Assembly (NCBI GenBank): GCA_002049885.1
Contig: MVCS01000036.1
Span: 1-10,809, forward strand
Length of the DNA stretch: 10,809 nucleotides
Direction: 5' to 3'
Source of the DNA: Planctomycetales bacterium 4484_123
GTDB lineage: Bacteria; Planctomycetota; Phycisphaerae; SM23-33
In this document: positions 1-6,900 of the stretch, piece after piece
How the letters are laid out: each line of letters opens with the position of its first letter
How positions within the stretch are numbered: position 1 is the first letter of the stretch
Program-made: the position numbers and the translations under genes
Notes under the pieces: model-generated
What the model was told of the DNA's origin: nothing
Database searches by the model: none
The model's input: the letters and a program-made list of their open reading frames with translations, nothing else

Positions 1-15
1 TGGCCGGCATGTGCG

Positions 16-21
16 TATAAG
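16..21 (+). promoter_or_regulatory. Possible -10 element upstream of dnaN
   Basis: TATAAG matches five of six bases of the sigma-70 -10 consensus and lies about 70 bases before the dnaN start. The matching -35 position would fall at or beyond the window edge, so it cannot be judged. The rest of bases 1-91 shows no clear gene end or other signal. This is a motif match only. Confidence 0.2.
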
Positions 22-91
22 GTGCGGGAACAGCGCGGAGGCCCGGTTACGGGGTTGATGGGTCTCCGCTCAAGGCAGAGAGGGCCAGGTC

Positions 92-1216
92 ATGAAGGTG
101 ATAGCTCAGACCGCCGCGTTGCAGGAGGCCCTGACCCTGGCGTCGAGCATCGTTGCGCAGCGCACGCCCAAGCCGGTCCTCCAATGTGTCAAGCTCCTCG
201 CCAGTGGCAAGACGCTGACGCTGCTGGCGACGGACCTGGAGGCGGGGTGCCGGTGCGTGGTTACGCAGGTCGAGGTCAAGGCCGAAGGTGAGGCTTTGGT
301 GCCGGTGCAGAAGTTCGCCGACATCGTTCGCGAGTCCGGGGGAGAGGAAAGCCTTACCCTCACCGTGGAGAAGGAGGCCTGTCACATCACCGGCGCGGGG
401 GCGCGTTTCCGACTGTTGGGCTACGACCCGGCGGAGTACCCGGAGGTCGCCGACTTCACCGACGACGGGGACTTCCAGGTGCCTGCCGCCGTGCTGGCCG
501 AGCTGACCGAGCGGACGCTCTTCGCAGCCGCCCGCGCGCACAGTCACTACGCCATCTCAGGGGTGCTGTGGGAGGCGACGGGCAGGAAGCTCCAGTTGGT
601 GGCGACCGACGGCCACCGGCTGGCGCTGGCCAAGGCCTCGCTGCCGAAGGCCGCCGGGCGGGAGGTGGCAGCCATCGTCCCGGCGAAGCTCATGGCCCTG
701 CTGGGCAGGTCGGGCGTGGCGGCCGACGACGAGATGCTGGCGGTGAAGGTCACGGAGAGTCAGATCCTGGTGCGCTCGGCCCGGGCGGTGCTGCTGTCCA
801 ATCTGGTGCAGGGCAACTTTCCCAAGTACTCCGACGTCATCCCCAAGGAGGCGGCGTACAAGGCGAAACTGGAGACCCAGCTGTTCACCCACCGCATCCG
901 CCAGGCCGCCCTGCTGACCTCGGAGGACTCACGCAGCGTCCGCCTGGCGTTTGGCCCTGAGGTCTTGACGATCACCAGCCGCTCGGCCGAGGCCGGCGAG
1001 GCAGAGCTGACCATGCCGGTGGAGTTCCGCGCGGCGCAGGCAGGGGGCGGCGGGGAGCCCTTCGAGATTGCCTTCAACCCGGCCTTCCTTATCGATGCCC
1101 TGAAGGTGGCCGAGGCCGAGGAGGTGTCCTTCGAGTTCAGCGCTCCCAATAAGCCGGCTGTGCTGAAGGCGGGCAGCGAGTTTCTGTATGTCGTAATGCC
1201 GGTGGACCTGGGCTGA
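92..1216 (+). CDS. dnaN: DNA polymerase III beta subunit (sliding clamp)
   Basis: This gene encodes the ring-shaped clamp that encircles DNA and tethers the replicative polymerase and repair enzymes to the template. At 374 residues it is close to the usual 365-380 for the family. Recognisable family motifs are LVATDGHRLA (residues 169-178) in the middle domain, GNFPKYSDVIP (241-251), FNPAFLIDAL (328-337), and the C-terminal YVVMPVDLG, which matches the family's YVVMPxxL ending apart from one extra Gly. The three clamp folds are expected at roughly 1-125, 126-252 and 253-374. The ATG is preceded by a purine-rich AGAGGG about nine bases upstream. A DciA-like gene follows in the same direction after 146 bases, as expected in a dnaA-dnaN neighbourhood. 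No internal anomaly was seen. Confidence 0.97.
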   Translation: MKVIAQTAALQEALTLASSIVAQRTPKPVLQCVKLLASGKTLTLLATDLEAGCRCVVTQVEVKAEGEALVPVQKFADIVRESGGEESLTLTVEKEACHITGAGARFRLLGYDPAEYPEVADFTDDGDFQVPAAVLAELTERTLFAAARAHSHYAISGVLWEATGRKLQLVATDGHRLALAKASLPKAAGREVAAIVPAKLMALLGRSGVAADDEMLAVKVTESQILVRSARAVLLSNLVQGNFPKYSDVIPKEAAYKAKLETQLFTHRIRQAALLTSEDSRSVRLAFGPEVLTITSRSAEAGEAELTMPVEFRAAQAGGGGEPFEIAFNPAFLIDALKVAEAEEVSFEFSAPNKPAVLKAGSEFLYVVMPVDLG

Positions 1217-1233
1217 CGGCGGGTCGGTTTTTT
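1205..1233 (+). terminator. Possible rho-independent terminator at the end of dnaN
   Basis: GACCTG (1205-1210) can pair with CGGGTC (1220-1225), giving six base pairs including one G-T wobble and a nine-base loop. Two G and six T follow (1228-1233). The dnaN stop codon lies in the loop. The stem is short, so termination may be partial, and dciA may still be read through from dnaN. Confidence 0.35.
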
Positions 1234-1362
1234 GTGGATTTTTGTGTTCCCCTCGGTCGAGGAAGCCTGTAGAGCATTGCATTCCGGCCAGGTTAGCCAG
1301 GCGGCGGGAGCGGTACCGGCGCGGTCAGTGCCACAGCCGTCTGCTCAGCAGGATCTGAGCCC

Positions 1363-1743
1363 ATGGATGACTCGCAACTGCGGCACGTGTGGCGGAACGG
1401 CCAGCGCCACGATGGGGTCAGCAGCCTCTCGGAGCCGCTGACGCGCTTGGTGCAGTATCGGCTGGCCCGGCGCGTGCGACAGTTGGGTCAGCTCGCGGCA
1501 GCCTGGGACGAGTGCATCCCTCAGTACATTCGGGAGCATACGGCCCTGGTGAGCTACGCCCGCGGGACGCTGACCGTGGCGGTCGATTCTGCGGCCCATC
1601 GCTACCGGCTCCAGCGCCTGCTGCAAGACGGGTTGGAGCAAGCCATCCGCGAGCGACTGCCCAGCGCCCTTCGTCGCATCCGCCTGGTGCCGGGGAGCTT
1701 CGATGCAGTGGAGTTCCCCGCGCAAGGCGGCTCGGAAAGGTAG
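1363..1743 (+). CDS. dciA: DUF721 family protein, DciA-like helicase-loading factor
   Basis: The 126-residue protein carries the DUF721 pattern over residues 41-110: a Trp in AAAWDECIP (46-53), then a helix with IREHT, a short strand pair ending in GTLTVAVDSAAHRYRL (68-83), a helix, and a final RRIRLVPG (104-111). Family members related to DciA bind the replicative helicase DnaB and assist its loading in bacteria that lack DnaC. Position after dnaN fits that role, since DUF721 genes are often found among dnaA, dnaN, recF and gyrB. The N-terminal 25 residues are polar and look unstructured. The ATG has an AGGA about ten bases upstream. It converges with a DUF502 gene 59 bases further on, with no strong terminator visible between them. 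The family assignment is good; the helicase role is taken from the family. Confidence 0.8.
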   Translation: MDDSQLRHVWRNGQRHDGVSSLSEPLTRLVQYRLARRVRQLGQLAAAWDECIPQYIREHTALVSYARGTLTVAVDSAAHRYRLQRLLQDGLEQAIRERLPSALRRIRLVPGSFDAVEFPAQGGSER

Positions 1744-1802
1744 GCGGCGGGAGTCAGGGCAGGGGGCGTCCTGGAGTTACCGGCCGAACTGAGGGCACGT
1801 GC

Positions 1803-2414
1803 CTATTGCGGGGCTGGCTGGTCTTGCGGGGCCGGCTCGGGGGCCGGGCCGGCATCGGCGGTGGCGGCGATCTTGAGCGCCTCTTCGACGGTCATGTCGA
1901 TGGGGCTGACTGTCTCGGCCGGGACGTACAGGGTAAAGCCGCCGAACTGGTAGCTCATGGGCAGGAAGACCGCCACCTTCCCTGACCCGGATGCCCCGCG
2001 CGGCTGCGTTGAGGTGCGGATGCCCAGCAGCTCGACCTGCGTCCCGGGCAGCCGGTACCGGACGACCTGGCCCATCTGGGCCGCGTCTCCGCCGAAGAGC
2101 CGCAGCACGTCGCGGATGGAGTCATACAGGCCCTTGACCACGGGCAGGTGGTGGAAGAGCCGCTCCAGCAGGCGCACCGTCCAGCGGAAGACCCACACCC
2201 GCATGAGCAGCCCCACCAGGTACACGCTGACTACCAGCACCAGGGCACCGGCCCCGGGGAACAAGAAACGCCCGGCACCCGGGGCGAGCACGGCGATGGC
2301 TCCTCGGGCGAGGCGGTCGAGGGCCGTGCCGGCCCACCAAATGAGATAGGCGGTGACGGCGAAGGGGGCGACGACGACCACGCCAGTCAGGAACGTTCGT
2401 ACCAGCTTCTTCAT
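1803..2414 (-). CDS. DUF502 family integral membrane protein
   Basis: The 203-residue protein follows the DUF502 layout. A basic N-terminus (MKKLVR) is followed by a first membrane segment at about 7-31 and a second at about 54-76. A conserved amphipathic stretch with LLERLFHHLPVVKGLYDSI (82-100) comes next. A soluble beta-rich part contains VAVFLPMSYQFGGFTLYVP (147-165) and the DMTVEEALK motif (173-181). It ends in a Pro/Ala-rich tail (187-203). The family's molecular function is not established; members are inner-membrane proteins. The start has a clear GGAGG seven bases upstream. It lies 70 bases after the STAS gene on the same strand and is probably the last gene of a phosphorylase-like, STAS and DUF502 transcription unit. 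Confidence 0.88.
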   Translation of the reverse strand: MKKLVRTFLTGVVVVAPFAVTAYLIWWAGTALDRLARGAIAVLAPGAGRFLFPGAGALVLVVSVYLVGLLMRVWVFRWTVRLLERLFHHLPVVKGLYDSIRDVLRLFGGDAAQMGQVVRYRLPGTQVELLGIRTSTQPRGASGSGKVAVFLPMSYQFGGFTLYVPAETVSPIDMTVEEALKIAATADAGPAPEPAPQDQPAPQ

Positions 2415-2484
2415 GGCAGAGCCTCCATGTCAGGAAGGTCATCCGGGCATCGTTCAGTGCCAGCGCCAGGCCGGCTGGCCCGGC

Positions 2485-2850
2485 TCAGCGCATGTACACG
2501 TCGAAGCTCTTGAGGGCCTCTTCCTCGTTCGGGTAGAACTCGAAGAGGCTGTCGAGCTTGCTGATCTTGAAGACCTTGTGCAGTTCCGGCCGGAGTCCGC
2601 AGAGCACCACGCGGCCGTTTATCGCAGCCGATCGCTTGCGCAGGCGAATCAGAACCCCCAGGATCATGGAAGAGAGGAATCGCACCTGTGAGAAGTCGAG
2701 GATGATCTTCCGGTGGGCCTGCTTTTCCACCAGTTCGTAGAGCTTCCTGCCCACGGCATCAATGGTGGAGGCGTCCAGCACGGTGGAGCTGCCCAGGTCC
2801 ACCACGACCACGTCACCGAGTGTCTGTACCACCAATTGGGGCTCAGCCAT
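2485..2850 (-). CDS. STAS-domain protein, anti-sigma-factor-antagonist type
   Basis: This 121-residue protein is a single STAS domain of the SpoIIAA/RsbV kind: an N-terminal strand pair (VVVVDLGSSTVLDAST, 14-29), the central LDFSQVRFLSSMILG motif (51-65), and a C-terminal VVLCGLRPELHKVFKISKL (81-99). Family members bind or release a partner such as an anti-sigma kinase depending on phosphorylation of a serine in the central loop. Here the usual D-S-S-G is L-S-S-M, so Ser60 or Ser61 remains as a possible site but the preceding Asp is lost. No kinase or phosphatase gene lies nearby, so a partner cannot be named. The start has a GGGGAG about nine bases upstream. It follows the phosphorylase-like gene by 41 bases. 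Confidence 0.9.
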   Translation of the reverse strand: MAEPQLVVQTLGDVVVVDLGSSTVLDASTIDAVGRKLYELVEKQAHRKIILDFSQVRFLSSMILGVLIRLRKRSAAINGRVVLCGLRPELHKVFKISKLDSLFEFYPNEEEALKSFDVYMR

Positions 2851-2891
2851 TTTCGCTCACTCCCCGGGGCCGACCGGGCGGCCCGGCGGGC

Positions 2892-3761
2892 TCAGTCGAA
2901 CCAGTGGTGCCAGTCCTCAGGCAGGCCGTTTTCCTGGATGTGCGCAGCCATGGGCTGCTCGCACTGACAGCCCTTCGGCGCCGTGACCAGCCTCGCCGCC
3001 ACTTTGCAGAGGATCTCCGGCAAGGCTCGGGACAGCACTTCCAGGCGGTCGGCCTGTGAGGAGTGCGTCAGGCCGCCGAACAGCTCCCCGGGTATGAAGG
3101 GCCGGTAGCGGCTGCCGGTCTCGGCGAAGTCCACCACGTAGGCGGCGCCGGCGAGGCAGATTTGAAGCTCCTTGGCCAGGAACACCTCGGGGACGAATTG
3201 ATGGGTGACCAGGTCGGCGCCGTGGGACCCCAGCAGGCGGATCTCTGCGGGCGTCTCGAGACGAGGCCCCTCGGTGACCGCCGCCGTGCCCCCGGAGTAG
3301 TAGGGCAGCTTCATTGCGGCCAGGACCCCCTCCACCACGGCGCGCAGGGTCGGGCAGAACACCGGGAACTGCCGCAGCATGCCGAGGCCCCGCCGTTCAA
3401 AGAAGCTCGTGGCGCGCAGGTGCGTAAGGTCGATCAGGTCATCCAGCAGGACCGTCTGGCCGACGGCCAGCTGCCGGGTGATCGTCCGCGCGCCAGTCCA
3501 GCTCAGAACGTACCGGACGCCCAGGTCCTTCAGCCTGTACAGGGTGGCGCGGTAGTTGAAGCTGGCCGGGCCGATGCGCCCCTGGCCGGGCAGTTGCCGG
3601 GGAACGAGGTACAGGCCGGGCGCAGGCTGCTCGACGGCGAATAGCACCTCGCTGCGGCCGAAGGGGGTCTCGGACGGTTCCAGGCGGTGAGCGTCCAGCG
3701 CAGCGGACTCCAACAGCCGACAAAGCGGCCCACCGGCGATGCAGGCAAAGGTCGCAGCCAT
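2892..3761 (-). CDS. Divergent MTAP/purine nucleoside phosphorylase-family protein
   Basis: The 289-residue protein aligns along its whole length with methylthioadenosine phosphorylases, which cleave methylthioadenosine or other purine nucleosides with phosphate. Family landmarks are TPFG (32-35), FNYRATLYRLKDLGV (68-82), DDLIDLTHLR (107-116), FPVFCPTLR (132-140), TEGPRLETPAEIRLL (163-177) and PEVFLAKEL (191-199). Several positions that bind substrate in the family are changed. The usual RHG after the second strand is RQL (55-57), so the phosphate-binding His is Gln56. The usual GMT before the PE motif is THQ (186-188), so the ribose-contacting Met is His187. The N-terminal GG[ST]G phosphate loop reads GGPL (10-13). 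An Asp at 211 in VVDF fits the purine-binding Asp. The protein may therefore use another substrate, or may not be catalytic. The start has AAGGGA about six bases upstream. Confidence 0.82.
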   Translation of the reverse strand: MAATFACIAGGPLCRLLESAALDAHRLEPSETPFGRSEVLFAVEQPAPGLYLVPRQLPGQGRIGPASFNYRATLYRLKDLGVRYVLSWTGARTITRQLAVGQTVLLDDLIDLTHLRATSFFERRGLGMLRQFPVFCPTLRAVVEGVLAAMKLPYYSGGTAAVTEGPRLETPAEIRLLGSHGADLVTHQFVPEVFLAKELQICLAGAAYVVDFAETGSRYRPFIPGELFGGLTHSSQADRLEVLSRALPEILCKVAARLVTAPKGCQCEQPMAAHIQENGLPEDWHHWFD

Positions 3762-3815
3762 CCAGATCCCTTCAACGCTGGGGGCAGTACACTCCTCCGG
3801 CGACCATTATGGCCC

Positions 3816-3848
3816 GCGCCTCCGGGCGCAGCAAGGACCGATCCTTGC
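3816..3848. other. Two adjacent hairpins in the gap between the giant gene and the phosphorylase-like gene
   Basis: GCGCC (3816-3820) pairs with GGCGC (3825-3829) around a four-base loop. Directly after it, GCAAGGA (3831-3837) pairs perfectly with TCCTTGC (3842-3848) around the loop CCGA. They lie in the 158-base gap (3762-3919) after the stop of the giant gene. On the minus strand no T tract follows, so a classical rho-independent terminator is not supported. They could stabilise an mRNA 3' end, slow transcription, or bind a protein. Confidence 0.4.
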
Positions 3849-3919
3849 GTTGCGGCGGTGGCAGGCGGGTATTGGCCGTGGCTCGCTTGCTGAGGCCGTC
3901 CGGACGGCGGTGTGAGCGG

Positions 3920-6900
3920 CTACCTTATCTCGAAGCTCGCCTCGCCGGTGATGCCGGAGGCCAGGTCGGTCACCTTGACGGTCCACTGGCCGCGGGCATC
4001 GTTCAAGGCGGTCTGGAAGGACAGCCTCGCCGCCCCGTTGGGGGCCAACAACGTGGAGCCATACCAGCGTCGCTCCCTGCCCTTCGGGCCGTACAGGCGG
4101 AAGTTGAGCATGTGGGCACCGGGCGGCGCCGAGGCCTCGACGGTGGCGGCGATCTCGACGCGCTGGCCCGGTGGGACCTGCCGCACGGTTGGCCGTGCCT
4201 GGACCGATTGGACCCGGTACGGCGAGAGGGCGACGAGGGCGGGGAAGCTGGGCTCGGCGTTTACCTCGATCGTGTCTGTCCTCCCGGCGTAGCGGCCCCG
4301 GCGCATGTCGTAGAGGTGTCCCGGTGTGGTGCTGACGAGCCGGTATGTGCCGGGGACCTCGGCCCGCACGATGTGGTAGCGGATCTTGCCGAGCTGGAAG
4401 TAGCGGATCTCGGTCCGGCGGGCGGGGCTCTGGCCGCAATAGACCCGCGCCCGGGGCCCGGGCAGGTGAGCCTTGGCCAGGACGGCTCTCATCCGCTGCC
4501 AGTAGGGCTCGACCTGGCCGACGTTGCGGTTGGCCCAGTAGTCCCGCGGGAAGGTCGAGTTCAGATACACCACCCAGCCTTTGCCCAGCTTCTTCTCGGC
4601 GGCCCCGCTCGGGTCGATTTGGAAGTACTGCTTCAGCACGCTGGTGGCTCGCTTGCGCCCGTGGCCGTCGTACTGCCCTACCCAGCGGTCCGCCAGCAGG
4701 ACGCCGCCGGCCTCCACGAACCTCTTGAGTTGCTGGGCCTCCAGGTCGGATATGGCAAGGGACTCCGGCAGGATGAAGAGCCTGTAACCGGCCTGTTGCA
4801 GGTGACCGGCCTCAAGCTGGGCGTAGGCGACGAACTTGTACTGATATCCCAGCTCCTCGAGCAGGTTGTAGAAGCCGAGCTTGGGGACCAACGGCCCGCC
4901 GTTGCCGAACTGATCGGCCGATCCCGGTCCGCCGCGGACGTAGGAGACCTGGATGGTGGATTGGGAGTAGTGGATGCCGATGGGGTCGTCCACCGGCTTG
5001 GCGGCGAGGAACAGCTTGGCCAGACCGCCGCCGCGGACCTCCGCCAGTTGCCGGGCCGTGGTGCGTCCCCTGGGCAGCAGTGAGAAGTCGCCGCGAATGT
5101 GGTTGTAGTCCACCCAGCGGTAGAACCCGCTGCCGCCGTGGGAGAGGCACTTCCAGACGTCCTTGCCCGGGCACATCTTCAGCCGGCGGTCCGGGGTGTT
5201 GAACGAGCGGATGTACTCGTCGGTATCCTCGAAATAGTTCTCTATCCAGGTGAAGTGGTTCGCCACGAGCCAGTAGTCCCAGCCGCCGTAGGGGTTGGGC
5301 CGCTGGCCCCCGCCGATGCCGACGCAGGCGTCGCCGTCCCCGCCGGCGCGGGCCGACTCGGAGCAGTGCTTGATGTACCTGCTGAACACGAGGTCGTTGT
5401 ACTTCCTATGGTCCACCCAGGGGCCGTAGTTGGGCAGCTTCTTGCCGCGTGCGCGCCGGCGGACCTGGTCGGTGTGCATCGGCATCACTTCTTGCCAGGT
5501 CTGGAAGTTCGTCTCCCACTGCTTGTTCAGGGCCTCCAATGTGCGGTAGCGTTTCTTCAACCAGGCCCGGAAGTGCTTCAGGGACACCGGCGAGAAGTCG
5601 AAGTCGAAGGCCCGGGCGTAGCTGGTGTACGAGCCTTCGTCCATGAGGTCGTAGATGATGGGGTTGAACATCCCCACGCGCTTGAGCTGCCAGGCGATTT
5701 TCTTCCTGGTCCACTCCAGGTAGTCCGGGTCGTCGAGGGGGAAGAAGGAATTGTGCGGGTCGTTGCCGAAGCGGAGCTTGTCGTAGTCCGGGCGGTCCAC
5801 GGGCTTTTTGGTCCGCGGGTCGATGGGTGTCCGGTACAGCCAGCGAATGTCCTTCGTTCGCCTGAAGTTCCGCCGGCGGCGCTCGAAGGTGGCCTTGGTC
5901 CAGTTGTGGTTCATGGAGAAGAAGTGCAGCGACTCCAGTCCCACGCGGTTGAACCCCCCGTACACCATCTGGTAGTAGGCGCTGCCGCGGGGATGGAGCT
6001 GGGCGCTCCAGCCGTTGGGAATCCACATCTTCTCCCGCAGCATGCGGAAGTACTCGATGTCGTAGTACCACCGGGTCCGGTGCCGGGTCAGCCACAGCAC
6101 CGGCTCGTAGCTGTCCCAGATGAGTTCCCGGCGGACGAAGAAGATGTGCTGGGCCTCCGCCTCGAGGTGGTCGTGTGCCACCAGCCGGGCCTGAAAGCGC
6201 CCTACCGGCGTGACCATCCCGACCGGCCTAAGCGAGAAGGTCTCGCTGAAGTCCCCCCTGCCCACTGGCCGGACCTGCCGCCAGACCACCCTTCCGCGGT
6301 TGTCGGCCAGGCGGGCGATGAGCCTCAGGCCATCCGCCTGCGCCTTGCCCGCGACCGTGAAGGTAAGCTTCTCCGTCGGCAGGTAGCAGTCCCTGGCGGG
6401 CTGGACTGTGATCGGGCCGAGCGACCCCCGCGGCTCGATCTCAAAGACCGCCGTGGCCCAGGTGAGGACCTTGCCGGCCCGGTCCAGGAGCGTAACGTCA
6501 ACCTCGTTTTCGCCGGCGTCCAGACCGCGGGGCACGGGAGGACTCACCGTGACCTGCTTTGCAGCCTCCCGGAGTTCCAAGGTCCTGACGTTTTCCATCA
6601 GGCCCCGACTGCGGAAGGCGACCCTTGCCGTGCAGCGGGCCTCCGGCACCGACAGTCGGATACCCAGCTTCAACCCCTCCTGCCACCCTGGGCGCTTGAC
6701 CAGCCCCCGTGTCTGGCCGCGCGCGACCCTGGCGGGAATACACAAGGCCAGGGAGGCGGCGGACTCCTTCTTGGCCGCCCAATTGATCGCCTTCAACAGC
6801 AGGGACCATTGGCGCTCCCATATCGGCAGTCGGGCGTCGAGAAACCGCTCTCGCCGGATGGGCCAGATGAGCTGCGCCCCCCGGCCAAGGCTCAGCAGCA

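Noticed and set aside
22..291. 89-codon open frame overlapping the dnaN start
   Set aside because: It overlaps dnaN in another frame, has no family resemblance, and its Gly/Arg/Pro-rich composition is typical of out-of-frame GC-rich sequence.
1744..1802. Terminator between the convergent dciA and DUF502 genes
   Set aside because: Only four-pair palindromes such as CAGG/CCTG and AGTT/AACT are visible, with no T tract on either strand.
3809..5083. 424-codon plus-strand open frame opposite the C-terminal part of the giant gene
   Set aside because: It is a second antisense shadow in the same codon register pattern, without motif or credible start context.
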